A stretch of DNA of 64,000 nt from Nitrosospira sp. NpAV (GTDB taxonomy: Bacteria; Pseudomonadota; Gammaproteobacteria; Burkholderiales; Nitrosomonadaceae): positions 1-64,000 of the forward strand of contig NZ_JXQM01000007.1 in assembly GCF_000832065.1 (NCBI RefSeq). Direction: 5' to 3'. The position numbers and the translations under genes were made by a program. Positions 10,495-22,524 of the stretch are shown here, piece by piece (position 1 is the first letter of the stretch; each line of letters begins with the position of its first letter). A model generated the notes under the pieces. That model worked only from the letters and a program-made list of their open reading frames with translations. It was not told the origin of the DNA and did not search any database.

Positions 10495-10684
10495 ACAACA
10501 ACAGTATGAGTTGGGGATAACTTGCCCTTTATGACCAATTTCAATTTGTGTACACAAACTATCCACAGGCAATACGCTCTAAATACAGATAAGAAATAGC
10601 GCTTAGCTTATTAATACTATTTGTATTTTTCTATTTATACCGGACTTACGCAACCCCTATTAACGATTATCTGGATTTAAATAA
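10495..10684. other. oriC: Candidate origin of replication (oriC) in the dnaA-dnaN gap
   Basis: The gap is AT-rich from about 10590 to 10680. It holds two one-mismatch DnaA-box-like 9-mers: TGGGGATAA at 10512-10520 and CTATCCACA at 10559-10567. Flanking dnaA, dnaN and gyrB, the nearby parS sites and the consensus box at 9027 support an origin here or in the rpmH-dnaA gap. Only a few boxes are recognisable by eye, so the exact span is uncertain. Confidence 0.5.
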
Positions 10685-11794
10685 ATGAAACTGATACAAG
10701 CTGATAAGGATACTTTGCTGAAACCGTTGCAAACGGTCACCGGGATTGTCGAACGCCGCCATACCTTACCCATACTTTCAAACGTGCTTATAGAGCGCAA
10801 GAATGAAGAAACCTCCTTTGTTGCAACCGATCTTGAAATTCAAATAACAACATCCACACAGGATAGCAACACGATAGGCGAAGGATATTCAGTTACCGTA
10901 GCGGCAAAAAAACTTCAGGACATATTGCGCGCGTTACCTGATAAGACCGAGGTGACATTGGAGACTACGGAAAACCGGCTCCAGGGAAAGGCGGGAAAAA
11001 GCCGTTTTAGTTTGCAAACACTACCGGTGGAAGATTTTCCAAAATTTCCTGAAAACACGGAATCTCAGGCGAAAATAACGGTAAAGCAAAACGACCTGAA
11101 ACATCTCTTATTCCTGGTGCAATACGCCATGGCACAACAGGACATTCGCTATTATCTGAATGGCCTGCTCTTTCTGATGGAAGAAAATCATCTGAAAGCG
11201 GTTGCAACCGATGGGCATCGTTTGGCGTTCGCTCTGCTCATGCTGGAAGTGCCGCAGGAAAAAAGAGAAGTCATTTTGCCCCGCAAAGTAATACTCGAAT
11301 TGGCAAAGCAGTTAAATGACACCGACGAGCCCGTCACGGTGGAAATTCTACAAAATCAAGTACGTTTTACATTTTCGAATGTCATACTCATATCCAAAGT
11401 CGTAGACGGTAAATTTCCTGATTACAATCGTGTAATCCCGGTTGACCATCAAAAGCAATTCGATGTAAATCGTTTATTGCTTTTGCAGACGCTCCAGCGT
11501 GCTTCCATCCTTTCGAACGAAAAATTTCGGGGTGTCCGCCTGATTTTGACAACGGGCAATCTTCGCATCGTCTGTAACAATGCAGAGCAAGAAGAGGCGG
11601 AAGAGGAGCTGGAAGTCCAGTATGATGGCGAAGCGCTGGATATCGGTTTTAACGTGACTTACCTTCTGGACGTATTGAACAACCTAACCAGCGAAACAGT
11701 ACGTTGTTCTTTTGGCGATGCGAACAGCAGCGCGCTCATCACGATTCCCGGAAATGATGATTTCAAGTATGTGGTAATGCCCATGCGCATATGA
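10685..11794 (+). CDS. dnaN: DNA polymerase III beta subunit (sliding clamp)
   Basis: DnaN is the ring-shaped processivity clamp of DNA polymerase III and a hub for repair and mismatch factors. The 369-residue sequence starts MKLIQADKDTLLKPLQTVTG. It has three similar clamp domains, with RHTLPILSNVL early, VATDGHRLAFALL in the middle and the C-terminal hydrophobic-cleft ending YVVMPMRI. Length matches the family (about 366). It sits between dnaA and gyrB; recF, which sometimes lies between dnaN and gyrB, is absent here. Confidence 0.97.
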   Translation: MKLIQADKDTLLKPLQTVTGIVERRHTLPILSNVLIERKNEETSFVATDLEIQITTSTQDSNTIGEGYSVTVAAKKLQDILRALPDKTEVTLETTENRLQGKAGKSRFSLQTLPVEDFPKFPENTESQAKITVKQNDLKHLLFLVQYAMAQQDIRYYLNGLLFLMEENHLKAVATDGHRLAFALLMLEVPQEKREVILPRKVILELAKQLNDTDEPVTVEILQNQVRFTFSNVILISKVVDGKFPDYNRVIPVDHQKQFDVNRLLLLQTLQRASILSNEKFRGVRLILTTGNLRIVCNNAEQEEAEEELEVQYDGEALDIGFNVTYLLDVLNNLTSETVRCSFGDANSSALITIPGNDDFKYVVMPMRI

Positions 11795-11876
11795 CAAGTA
11801 CCAAAAAATATCTAATTCCCCGAATTATCCATCCGGAATAGCAGTGCGCAAAGTAAGGTATGACTTTCCGCAAATC

Positions 11877-11892
11877 CGTTTCACGTGAAACC
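11877..11892. promoter_or_regulatory. parS: Second parS centromere site, upstream of gyrB
   Basis: The 14-bp palindromic core GTTTCACGTGAAAC is perfect, flanked by C and C instead of the full TGTT...AACA outer bases. It ends 13 bp before the gyrB start codon. With the copy at 4872 it brackets the dnaA-dnaN origin region. Because it is so close to gyrB, ParB bound here could affect gyrB expression; that is inference. Confidence 0.88.
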
Positions 11893-11899
11893 ACAGTAG

Positions 11900-14332
<2,433 letters not shown>

Positions 14333-14591
14333 CCCCATATAAAGACCTTCTGAAAAAGTTTTCCGCACTGAGGGAATGCTTGTTCAGAGGAATCATCCAA
14401 GGCGAGGCCTTGCTGACTAATTCCTCGGAAATCTTCTAGCGCTGGTGGTATTTCCACTTCATTTCGAGATCAGTCCAATCTTCATTGGCGACTGATGGTG
14501 CTGAAGCCCCGTCATTTGTATCCCCCTGCGAGTCCTGCTGATGATGGTAGAATGCACGAATTCTTTACTATTATTCAGAGGATAAATCGCT

Positions 14592-15842
14592 ATGTTGTCC
14601 CCGAAACTGACCCTGGAAAATGTTGACCCCGAAGTATGGAAAGCGATTAAGGGCGAAGTACAGCGCCAGGAAGAATATATCGAATTAATCGCCTCCGAAA
14701 ATTATGCAAGCCCGGCAGTAATGCAGGCACAGGGATCGGTGCTTACCAACAAATACGCCGAGGGCTATCCCGGCAAGCGTTATTACGGCGGTTGCGAATA
14801 TGTCGATATCGTCGAGCAGCTTGCAATCGATAGGCTGAAAGCGCTGTTTGATGCCGAGTACGTCAATGTCCAGCCACATTCCGGCTCCCAGGCCAATGCC
14901 GCGGTTTATTTAACCGCCTTGAAACCCGGCGATACGCTTCTTGGCATGTCGCTCGCCCATGGCGGGCATTTGACTCATGGGGCTTCGGTCAATCTCAGCG
15001 GCAAAATTTTCAACGCGGTTTCCTACGGCCTTAAACCGGAAACCGAGGAACTTGATTACGATCAGGTGGCGCACCTGGCGCGCGAACACAAACCCAAAAT
15101 GATCGTCGCCGGTGCTTCCGCCTACGCACTAATCATAGACTGGAAGCGTTTTCGCAAAATCGCCGATGAAGTGGGTGCCTATTTGTTCGTGGACATGGCG
15201 CATTATGCCGGTCTGGTGGCCGCTGGATTTTATCCCAATCCCGTCGGTATCGCCGATTTTGTCACAAGCACCACCCACAAGACGTTGCGCGGGCCGCGTG
15301 GCGGCATCATCATGGCCAAGCCGGAGCACGAAAAGGCACTCAATTCGGCGATTTTTCCGCAAACCCAAGGTGGTCCGCTGATGCACGTGATTGCCGCCAA
15401 GGCGGTGGCTTTCAAAGAGGCCGCTACCAAAGAATTCAAGGACTATCAGGAACAGGTGATCGAAAATGCCCGCGTCATGGCAAAGGTGTTGCAGGAACGC
15501 GGTCTGCGCATTGTTTCCGGGCGCACCGACTGTCATATGTTTCTAGTGGATCTCCGTGCCAAGAATCTTACCGGCAAGCAAGCTGCGGAATCCCTCGAAA
15601 TGGCGCATATCACCGTCAACAAGAATGCCATACCCAACGATCCGCAGAAACCCTTTGTCACCAGCGGCATCCGTATCGGCTCTCCCGCCATAACCACGCG
15701 CGGCTTCAAGGAAATCGAAGCTGAGCAACTGGCAAATCTGATCGCCGACGTCTTGGATGCGCCTACTGACATAGGGGTCCTTTCGCAAGTGGCGCATCAG
15801 GCAAAGGCACTATGCGCGAAATTTCCGGTTTATAACGGTTAG
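14592..15842 (+). CDS. glyA: Serine hydroxymethyltransferase
   Basis: GlyA is a pyridoxal-phosphate enzyme that interconverts serine and glycine while charging tetrahydrofolate with a one-carbon unit. The 416-residue protein shows [37 protein letters not shown] and the cofactor-Lys motif [14 protein letters not shown]. All are normal for bacterial GlyA. It is followed by nrdR after only one base, suggesting cotranscription. A gap of about 260 bp precedes it. Confidence 0.98.
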   Translation: MLSPKLTLENVDPEVWKAIKGEVQRQEEYIELIASENYASPAVMQAQGSVLTNKYAEGYPGKRYYGGCEYVDIVEQLAIDRLKALFDAEYVNVQPHSGSQANAAVYLTALKPGDTLLGMSLAHGGHLTHGASVNLSGKIFNAVSYGLKPETEELDYDQVAHLAREHKPKMIVAGASAYALIIDWKRFRKIADEVGAYLFVDMAHYAGLVAAGFYPNPVGIADFVTSTTHKTLRGPRGGIIMAKPEHEKALNSAIFPQTQGGPLMHVIAAKAVAFKEAATKEFKDYQEQVIENARVMAKVLQERGLRIVSGRTDCHMFLVDLRAKNLTGKQAAESLEMAHITVNKNAIPNDPQKPFVTSGIRIGSPAITTRGFKEIEAEQLANLIADVLDAPTDIGVLSQVAHQAKALCAKFPVYNG

Positions 15843-15843
15843 G

Positions 15844-16323
15844 ATGAAATGCCCTTTCTGCAATGCGGATGATACCAGCGTGATTGATTCCCGCGTCAGC
15901 GAGGAAGGTACCCGAATACGCCGTCGCCGCCGTTGCCTCACATGCGATAAGCGTTTTACCACTTATGAGACAGTGGAATTGCGTTTGCCGCAAGTGGTAA
16001 AGCAGGACGGCAACCGTTCCGAGTTCAATCGCGATAAACTGCTTACGGGCTTTATGCGTGCCCTGCACAAGCGTCCGGTTCCTACCGAGTACGTGGATGC
16101 GGCGATGGACCGTATCGTACAAAAACTCTTGAGTCTGGGTGAACGTGAAGTGCCTTCGCGCAAAATCGGTGAAATGGTGATGCAGGAACTCTACAAACTG
16201 GACAAGGTGGCCTATATCCGCTTTGCTTCGGTTTACAGAAGCTTCCAGGATGCCGACGATTTTCATGATGCGATCAAGGAAGTGCAGCGACCGCAGCGGA
16301 AAAGAGAAATAAAAAAACCTTGA
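15844..16323 (+). CDS. nrdR: Transcriptional repressor NrdR
   Basis: NrdR senses ATP/dATP and represses ribonucleotide reductase genes by binding NrdR boxes. The zinc ribbon is intact: CPFC at residues 3-6 and CLTC at 31-34. It is followed by the nucleotide-binding ATP-cone domain ([20 protein letters not shown]). Length 159 is typical. The glyA-nrdR-ribD order is common in proteobacteria, and only one base separates glyA from nrdR. Confidence 0.97.
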   Translation: MKCPFCNADDTSVIDSRVSEEGTRIRRRRRCLTCDKRFTTYETVELRLPQVVKQDGNRSEFNRDKLLTGFMRALHKRPVPTEYVDAAMDRIVQKLLSLGEREVPSRKIGEMVMQELYKLDKVAYIRFASVYRSFQDADDFHDAIKEVQRPQRKREIKKP

Positions 16324-16421
16324 ATTGAGCACCCAGGCATCCGTTCGTGTTTTTACCAAGACAATGCCATAAGCAATAAAATTACAAATGACATCTGCAA
16401 CCTCGAGTGATGAGGCCTCAT

Positions 16422-17507
16422 ATGTTCTCGCCAGCCGATCACGCCTATATGTCCCAAGCGCTGCAACTCGCCGAAAAGGGGTTGCATGGCACGAGCCCCA
16501 ATCCCCGCGTGGGGTGCGTGATAGTGCACGATGGCAGGGTGGTGGGCAGCGGTTGGCACGAGCGGGCCGGCCAGCCTCACGCCGAGATCAACGCCCTTAA
16601 CGCTGCCGGGACAGCCGCGCGCGATGCGACCGCTTATGTCACCCTGGAGCCATGCAGTCATCATGGAAGAACACCTCCCTGCGCCGAAGCGCTAATCAAT
16701 GCGGGCATCGCTAAAGTGGTATGCGCCATGAGCGATCCGAATCCCCTCGTAGCCGGTGGCGGCTATGAGCTGCTGAAACAGGCCGGAATAGATATACAAA
16801 CGGGATTGATGGAAGGGGAAGCCAGGGCCCTTAACATCGGCTTTGTCGCACGTCACACGCGCAAGCGCCCGTGGGTCCGAATGAAAATCGCGGCAAGTCT
16901 GGATGGCAAGACGGCACTTAGCAACGGTAGCAGCCAGTGGATCACGAGTGAAGCGGCAAGATGCGATGGCCACCGGTTTCGTGCTCGTTCCTGCGCCATT
17001 CTGACCGGCATCGGCACCATACTGGCGGATGACCCGCAGCTCACTGTCCGCCACGTGGAAACATCCAGACAGCCGTTGCGCGTGGTGGTGGACAGCCGCC
17101 TGGAGATTCCGTTGGATGCCAAGGCACTACGGGGCGGGGGCGAGTTGATTTTCACCGCTGCCGCCAGCGAAGGAAAAATCGTCGCCCTGCGTGATGTGGG
17201 CGCCCGTTCCATCGTAATGCCGGATAAGTATGACAACGTCGATCTTGCCGGAATGATGCGGACACTTGCCGATTTTGAGATCAACGAAGTGATGGTCGAG
17301 GCGGGCCGCAAATTGAACGGTGCGCTCATCAATGCGGGCTTGGTGGATGAGCTGGTGATCTATTTCGCGCCGTATCTGATTGGCGACCTGGCGCATGGCA
17401 TGCTGAAACTGCCGGAATTAACGGATCTTGCGGACAAACGCGCGCTCACGATTCATGATTTGCGCATGGTGGGGCCGGATATTCGCGTCATCGCGCGTAT
17501 CCTGTAA
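16422..17507 (+). CDS. ribD: Riboflavin biosynthesis bifunctional deaminase/reductase RibD
   Basis: RibD deaminates the pyrimidine product of GTP cyclohydrolase II and then reduces its ribosyl side chain. The N-terminal deaminase has the zinc motifs HAEINAL and PCSHHGRTPPC. The C-terminal reductase follows from RKRPWVRMKIAASLDGK, with ITSEAARCDGHRFRA and VEAGRKLNGALINAG. The ATG at 16422 is preferred because a GATGAGG Shine-Dalgarno precedes it; GTG 16407 and ATG 16410 are alternatives. The other rib genes lie downstream of an inserted minus-strand regulatory pair. Confidence 0.96.
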   Translation: MFSPADHAYMSQALQLAEKGLHGTSPNPRVGCVIVHDGRVVGSGWHERAGQPHAEINALNAAGTAARDATAYVTLEPCSHHGRTPPCAEALINAGIAKVVCAMSDPNPLVAGGGYELLKQAGIDIQTGLMEGEARALNIGFVARHTRKRPWVRMKIAASLDGKTALSNGSSQWITSEAARCDGHRFRARSCAILTGIGTILADDPQLTVRHVETSRQPLRVVVDSRLEIPLDAKALRGGGELIFTAAASEGKIVALRDVGARSIVMPDKYDNVDLAGMMRTLADFEINEVMVEAGRKLNGALINAGLVDELVIYFAPYLIGDLAHGMLKLPELTDLADKRALTIHDLRMVGPDIRVIARIL

Positions 17508-17522
17508 TTCCGTAACCCCGGA

Positions 17523-18092
17523 TCATGTTTTCGCGGGATTCTTGGTAAGCTTGCGCTGCAACGTGCGGCGGTGCATGTTGAGTGCCCTTGCCGTGACGGA
17601 AACATTTCCCTTGTTTTCGGTGAGTACGCGCTGGATATATTCCCATTCTAGTCGGTTTACCGACAGCGGATGCGCGCTGATCGGCACATCCGCATCGCCC
17701 GAGGTGCGCTCGAACGCAAGCATGATTTCATCGACGTCCACCGGTTTCGCGAGATAGTGCGTGGCGCCGAGTTTGATCGCTTCCACCGCCGTGGCGATAC
17801 TGGCATAACCTGTCAGCATGACGATCCGGGTTCCGGGATCCAGCGTTTTCAATTTCTCAACCAGGGTTAGCCCGGAAGTACCCGGCAGCCTAAGATCGAT
17901 AATAGCATATTCTGGCGTGCAAGCCTCGGCGCATTCCAGCGCCTGCTCGACCGTGTGCGCGCATGTCACGTCAAACCCGCGCTTGGTCATGGCGCCGGCA
18001 AGCACGCCACAGAAAGTGGCGTCGTCATCGACAATCAGCAAAGCCGGGTGATCATCGGCTTCCATTGTCGGAAGTGTTGTCATATTGGTCAT
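17523..18092 (-). CDS. regA: RegA/PrrA/ActR-type response regulator
   Basis: This is a two-component regulator of the redox-responsive RegA family. The receiver domain has the acidic pocket VDDD (22-24), phospho-acceptor D66 in AIIDLRLPG, and the conserved Thr and Lys segments MLTGYAS and YLAKPVD. A Fis-type helix-turn-helix at the C terminus (VSVTARALNMHRRTLQRKL) matches the family. It overlaps the kinase gene by 4 bp, so the pair is translationally coupled. Known targets of the family include respiratory and carbon-fixation genes; targets here are unknown. Confidence 0.92.
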   Translation of the reverse strand: MTNMTTLPTMEADDHPALLIVDDDATFCGVLAGAMTKRGFDVTCAHTVEQALECAEACTPEYAIIDLRLPGTSGLTLVEKLKTLDPGTRIVMLTGYASIATAVEAIKLGATHYLAKPVDVDEIMLAFERTSGDADVPISAHPLSVNRLEWEYIQRVLTENKGNVSVTARALNMHRRTLQRKLTKNPAKT

Positions 18093-19354
18093 GTGGATTG
18101 CCGTATCAGAGGTAATATAACTTTGGTACAGGCGCCGCCTTCCCGATTGGTCAAACGAACGCTACCCCCAAAGCGCTCAATATTCGCATTGGCCAGGAAT
18201 AAACCGATTCCGAAACCTTGCCCGGGCGCCTTGCTGGTAAAAAAAGCTTCACCCGCCCGTTGAGCGGCTTCCCCGGTAAGTCCTTCGCCGTAATCAAGGA
18301 TTTCGAGCTGCAATTCATGATCATTCCAGTTGGCCTCTATCTCGATATGTTTTAATGACGCGTCAGCCGCGTTATTCAACAAATTTAAAATAGATTGACT
18401 GAGTAATTGGGTATTCAGGATTTGCGGGGCAGGCTGCACTCCTTTCCCATGATAAGTAAATTTAACCGAGGGGCGCATCAATTCCCATTTATCCAACACC
18501 TGGCGCAGGAAATAATCGACTGCCTGACCGCTGCCTTCTTCGGCGCGTGCCTGTCCAGCATCGGCCAGCAATTGCGTCAGCGTATGCTTGCAATGCGTGA
18601 TCTGGTCCCGCAATATTCTGATACTATTCTGAAATTCGCTGTTGTCCTTATAGTCATTTTGCAATTCCCCCGTCACGATCGCCATCGTCGCCAGCGGCGT
18701 GCCGAGTTCATGCGCCGCGCCCGCGGCCAGCGTCCCCAGCGCAATAATTTGTTCGTCGCGTAATGCCTGTTCGCGCGCCAATGCCAGATCCTTGTCGCGC
18801 TCGCGGATCGATATGCCCATTTTGACGACGAACCAGGCGATTAATACCGTGCTGAGCACGAAGGCCAGCCACATGCCGGAAACATGCAGGTTAAACTCAC
18901 TGATGTGTTCCTCATGATCGTGCGGTAACGGCACATAATAAAATAACAGCGATGTGTAGCAGCTTATCGTGATCGCGGCCATTAGCCATGTATAGGCCCA
19001 GGGTAATGCCGCGGCGGCAATCGTCAGCGGCAACAGATATAACGAAATAAACGGGTTTGTGGAACCCCCGCTGAAATACAACAATGCGCTTAATGCGAAA
19101 ACATCAATCAAAAGTTGAGCAAAAAATTCGACGCTCGATACCGGCCAGTTACGGCGGAGGCGAAACCATGTCGCCAGATTCAGCACAGCGAGCAGCGCGG
19201 CGACCGCGACCATTTCCGTCCACTGCAATTCCATTTCAAGTGCCCAGTATGCCAGGGCGAAGGTCAGGCACTGAGCGGCAATCACAATATTCCGGAGCAG
19301 AAACAAGCGTTGCAAATTCTTGCTCAGCGGCGACTGACTGAGATCACTGAACAT
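18089..19354 (-). CDS. regB: RegB/PrrB-type redox-sensing histidine kinase
   Basis: This is a membrane sensor kinase partnered with the adjacent regulator. About six hydrophobic helices occupy residues 20-180. The RegB heptapeptide GGSTNPF (96-102, consensus GGxxNPF) involved in ubiquinone binding is intact. The H-box is AAGAAHELGTPLATM with His215. A Cys at 255 in THCKHTL is 40 residues after His, exactly the spacing of the redox Cys265 to His225 in Rhodobacter RegB. The ATPase domain has LLNNAADAS and GFGIGLFLAN. The protein should therefore respond to quinone redox state and thiol oxidation. Confidence 0.92.
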   Translation of the reverse strand: MFSDLSQSPLSKNLQRLFLLRNIVIAAQCLTFALAYWALEMELQWTEMVAVAALLAVLNLATWFRLRRNWPVSSVEFFAQLLIDVFALSALLYFSGGSTNPFISLYLLPLTIAAAALPWAYTWLMAAITISCYTSLLFYYVPLPHDHEEHISEFNLHVSGMWLAFVLSTVLIAWFVVKMGISIRERDKDLALAREQALRDEQIIALGTLAAGAAHELGTPLATMAIVTGELQNDYKDNSEFQNSIRILRDQITHCKHTLTQLLADAGQARAEEGSGQAVDYFLRQVLDKWELMRPSVKFTYHGKGVQPAPQILNTQLLSQSILNLLNNAADASLKHIEIEANWNDHELQLEILDYGEGLTGEAAQRAGEAFFTSKAPGQGFGIGLFLANANIERFGGSVRLTNREGGACTKVILPLIRQST

Positions 19355-19510
19355 TTTCGTTGCTCATCCGCGTCTTACTTCCTCACAAATCATCGAGCAG
19401 CCTTGAACATTAGCGCATATTGGAACCCACGACTATGCGGCAAATTGCCGCATGCTCTCAAATCACGCTTACAATAAGCGCTTATTGTATTGGAAAGCGG
19501 GAGCGGTTGG

Positions 19511-20122
19511 ATGTTTACGGGAATTGTCCAGGCAGTGGGCGAGCTAAGGCGCATCGCATCTCAGGAGAGCGGGTTGCGCTTGGATATCGCGCCCGGCATG
19601 CTGGATTTACGCGACGTTAATACAGGGGATAGTATCGCGATAAATGGGGTGTGCCTCACCGTCACGGCTTTGGCGGATGACATGTTTTCGGTGGATGTCT
19701 CGCGAGAAACCTTGAGTTGCACCGAAGGCTTGGATAAGCAAGGCGGTAGCGTCAACCTCGAAAAAGCCATGCGCCTGTCGGACAGGCTGGGTGGCCATCT
19801 GGTGAGTGGACACGTGGATGGGGTCGGCGAAGTGGTAACGTTCACGCCCGATGGGGAAAGTTATCGCCTGGCGATCAAGGTACCGGTCTCATTACTAAAA
19901 TATATCGCAAAAAAGGGTTCGATTACAGTGAATGGCGTAAGCTTGACGGTAAACGCGATAGCGGGAGATGAATTTGAGATTAATCTCATTCCGCATACAC
20001 TGGCAGTCACCACGCTGAGTGCGCTGAAGACGGGTGCAAAGGTGAATCTGGAAGTGGATATGCTGGCGCGGTATGTAGAACGATTGATAGGGGATGGCAT
20101 GAATCCCAAATCCGTCGGTTGA
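19511..20122 (+). CDS. ribE: Riboflavin synthase alpha subunit
   Basis: The enzyme dismutates two lumazine molecules to riboflavin and a pyrimidine that is recycled. From the start at 19511 it reads MFTGIVQAVGEL, the canonical N terminus. Two similar lumazine-binding repeats follow, each with a GDSIAINGVCLTV or GSITVNGVSLTV motif, and GHLVSGHVDGVG lies between. About 203 residues is typical. A seven-codon extension upstream is possible but atypical. Its gene lies 123 bp before ribBA. Confidence 0.96.
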   Translation: MFTGIVQAVGELRRIASQESGLRLDIAPGMLDLRDVNTGDSIAINGVCLTVTALADDMFSVDVSRETLSCTEGLDKQGGSVNLEKAMRLSDRLGGHLVSGHVDGVGEVVTFTPDGESYRLAIKVPVSLLKYIAKKGSITVNGVSLTVNAIAGDEFEINLIPHTLAVTTLSALKTGAKVNLEVDMLARYVERLIGDGMNPKSVG

Positions 20123-20245
20123 CCCATTTTTCAGTCGTTTTTCAACCAGCCGTTATGTTTCATAAAGACTTTTGCGCAACTTGGCCTCCATTTTATTTGA
20201 TGAATTCGCGACAACGGCGGATTCGGGATATAGGTAAGATTTGAC

Positions 20246-21367
20246 ATGATCATCAGCTCAATTCAGGAAATTATCGCCGACATGAAGGCGGGCAAAATGG
20301 TGATCCTCGTGGATGAGGAAAACCGGGAAAATGAAGGCGATCTGATTCTGGCCGCCGATTTTGTCACACCGGCGGCGATCAATTTCATGGCCACGCATGG
20401 ACGCGGGCTGATTTGCCTGACATTGACCGAAGAGCGCTGCAGGCAGCTCAATCTGCCTCTGATGGTGTCCGCAAATCGTTCGCCGCTGGGTACCAATTTT
20501 ACGGTTTCCATCGAAGCGGCAAGCGGGGTCACAACCGGTATTTCCGCCGCCGACCGTGCGCGCACCGTCCAGGCGGCGGTAAGCCGGGACACCAAACCAG
20601 AAGACATTGTCCAGCCTGGGCACATCTTCCCCCTGATGGCGCAAAATGGGGGCGTACTGGTACGCGCGGGCCATACCGAGGCTGGCTGTGATTTAGCGAA
20701 TCTGGCGGGGCTTACCCCCGCATCCGTCATTTGCGAAATCCTGACGGAAGATGGGAGCATGGCGCGTCTGCCGGATCTGATCGAATTCGCCGCAAAGCAC
20801 CAATTAAAAATCGGTGCGATTGCAGATCTGATTCATTATCGCAGCCGCACCGAAAGCCTGGTGAAACGCATGGCCGAGCGTTCGATTCAAACAATTCATG
20901 GCAAGTTCCAGCTCGTCGCCTACCTCGATAAGACGGTCAACGCCACGCATCTGGCGCTGGTTAAGGGAAAAATCGACCCCGGCACCGAAACTCTCGTACG
21001 GGTGCATGAACCCCTTTCGGTCATCGATCTGCTCGATATCAATGATGATACCCATTCCTGGAATGTGAATGACACCCTCCGTATAATCGCGGGAGCAGCA
21101 TGTGGCGTGATTGTGCTGCTTCACCGCAGAGAAAGTCCGGCGGAATTGATGGAACGCGTGATGCCGGCGAAATCCAGGCCTAAGGTTATCGCCAGGGCGG
21201 ATTTGCGCGATTATGGTATCGGCGCGCAGATACTGAGGGATCTCGACGTAGGAAAGATGCGGCTGTTGGCCATTCCTCGTAAAATGCCAAGCATGGCGGG
21301 GTTCGGTCTGGAAGTAACGGGATATCTGGAACCGGAAGACAAAAACCAGAAACAACGGCTTTCCTGA
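20246..21367 (+). CDS. ribB: Dihydroxybutanone phosphate synthase with a degenerate GTP cyclohydrolase II-like domain
   Basis: The N-terminal half (about 1-205) makes 3,4-dihydroxy-2-butanone 4-phosphate from ribulose 5-phosphate. It carries the acidic loop [18 protein letters not shown], the THGRGLICL segment and [10 protein letters not shown]. The C-terminal half has the RibA fold outline ([20 protein letters not shown]). It lacks the zinc-binding Cys cluster and catalytic segment normally found where [16 protein letters not shown] stands here. It resembles the proteins called RibBX, in which only the RibB activity remains. A true GTP cyclohydrolase II should be encoded elsewhere in the genome. 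Confidence 0.88.
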   Translation: MIISSIQEIIADMKAGKMVILVDEENRENEGDLILAADFVTPAAINFMATHGRGLICLTLTEERCRQLNLPLMVSANRSPLGTNFTVSIEAASGVTTGISAADRARTVQAAVSRDTKPEDIVQPGHIFPLMAQNGGVLVRAGHTEAGCDLANLAGLTPASVICEILTEDGSMARLPDLIEFAAKHQLKIGAIADLIHYRSRTESLVKRMAERSIQTIHGKFQLVAYLDKTVNATHLALVKGKIDPGTETLVRVHEPLSVIDLLDINDDTHSWNVNDTLRIIAGAACGVIVLLHRRESPAELMERVMPAKSRPKVIARADLRDYGIGAQILRDLDVGKMRLLAIPRKMPSMAGFGLEVTGYLEPEDKNQKQRLS

Positions 21368-21409
21368 AAAATACTTTGTTTGCGATTCAATTTTGGAACA
21401 GGAGTACAC

Positions 21410-21892
21410 ATGGCACGGTATGACAACATTCTCGAAGTTGAACCCGATCTTGACGGTGCGGAATTGCGTATCGGCATCGTCATGAGCCGCTTTAATGCGA
21501 ATGTGAGCGAGGGGTTGCTGGGAGCCTGCACCGCGGAACTGGTAAAACGGGGCGTGCAGGAGTCAGGCATGTTGCTGGTGACTGTTCCAGGCGCATTGGA
21601 AATTCCCCTCGCGCTGCAAAGAATGGCTTTAACCGACCAGTTTGACGCACTGGTGGCATTAGGCGCAGTAATACGCGGAGACACCTATCATTTCGAGGTC
21701 GTAGCCAATCAATCGGCCAGCGGTGTGGCCGCCGTGCAGCTTGACACCGGCATCCCCGTCGCCAACGGCATACTTACTGCCGATACCGACGATCAGGCAT
21801 TGGCGCGCATGAGCCAGAAAGGCGTCGAAGTCGCGCAAGTAGCGCTGGAAATGGCTAATCTGCTAAGAGAGCTCGACGAAGTGACTCAATGA
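21410..21892 (+). CDS. ribH: 6,7-dimethyl-8-ribityllumazine synthase
   Basis: RibH condenses the RibB product with the pyrimidine from RibD to give lumazine, usually as an icosahedral or pentameric particle. The chosen start ([16 protein letters not shown]) has an AGGAG Shine-Dalgarno a few bases upstream. Signatures present are [40 protein letters not shown] and [15 protein letters not shown]. Length is 160 residues. It lies 42 bp downstream of ribBA and about 10 bp upstream of nusB, the classical ribH-nusB order. Confidence 0.97.
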   Translation: MARYDNILEVEPDLDGAELRIGIVMSRFNANVSEGLLGACTAELVKRGVQESGMLLVTVPGALEIPLALQRMALTDQFDALVALGAVIRGDTYHFEVVANQSASGVAAVQLDTGIPVANGILTADTDDQALARMSQKGVEVAQVALEMANLLRELDEVTQ

Positions 21893-21902
21893 AATCGACC
21901 CA

Positions 21903-22412
21903 ATGACGCAGACCAAACCGGCAAGTGAATCATCAACCCCGCCATTAAAACAGTCCACAAGCAATCCGGCGGGAAAACCGGGCCGCAAAACCCGGCGCCG
22001 CCGATCTCGCGAACTCGCTTTGCAGGGGCTATACCAATGGCGGGTGGCGGGCGGAACCGCTCAAGCCATCGAAGCGCAGCTCCGTGAAACCAACGAATTT
22101 CCCAGGACGGACGAGGGATATCTTTGCGCACTGTTGCGAGGTGTGCTGGCGAACGTCCCCGAGCTGGAGAAGGAAATTCAGCCTCATCTCGACCGGCCGT
22201 TCAAGGAGCTCAGTCCCGTGGAGGTTGCCATTCTGCTACTGAGTACCCACGAACTTGCCAATCATCCGGAAATGCCTTATCGAGCGGTCATCAACGAGGC
22301 GGTGGAATTAGCCAAAACCTATGGCGGCACCGATGGACATAAATACGTGAATGGCGTACTGGATAAATTGGCAGCGAAACTGCGAGCGATTGAGATCAAC
22401 GCAAACGCATGA
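21903..22412 (+). CDS. nusB: Transcription antitermination factor NusB
   Basis: NusB binds boxA RNA with S10 and supports rRNA antitermination. The 169-residue protein has a poorly ordered Pro/Ser/Lys-rich N-terminal tail of about 30 residues. The all-helical core then shows RRRSRELALQGLYQWR, VEVAILLLSTHEL and YRAVINEAVELAKTYGGTDGHKYVNGVLDKLA, diagnostic for the family. It follows ribH by about 10 bp. The N-terminal tail is somewhat longer than in E. coli NusB. Confidence 0.96.
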   Translation: MTQTKPASESSTPPLKQSTSNPAGKPGRKTRRRRSRELALQGLYQWRVAGGTAQAIEAQLRETNEFPRTDEGYLCALLRGVLANVPELEKEIQPHLDRPFKELSPVEVAILLLSTHELANHPEMPYRAVINEAVELAKTYGGTDGHKYVNGVLDKLAAKLRAIEINANA

Positions 22413-22416
22413 GCCC

Positions 22417-22446
22417 GAATCCGGCAGTTGGCCGCTTATTTTTCAG
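22417..22446 (+). repeat. Short repeated element after nusB (copy 1)
   Basis: A 30-bp sequence starting GAATCCGGCAG and ending in a T-rich run recurs at 24013 with 24 of 30 bases equal. Each copy sits just behind a gene end (nusB, pgpA). It may be a small dispersed element or a degenerate terminator; no strong hairpin is visible. Confidence 0.4.
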
Positions 22447-22524
22447 CTGGGCCATGATCCGCAAAAATCGGATATTCCACCCTGCTCAACTGTCGGATTA
22501 GTTTGGCTGTCCGCGTAGTACAAA

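Noticed and set aside
20123-20245. FMN riboswitch upstream of ribBA
   Set aside because: The gap lacks the conserved RFN helices and GGGG/CCCC motifs; it is short and shows no such fold by eye.
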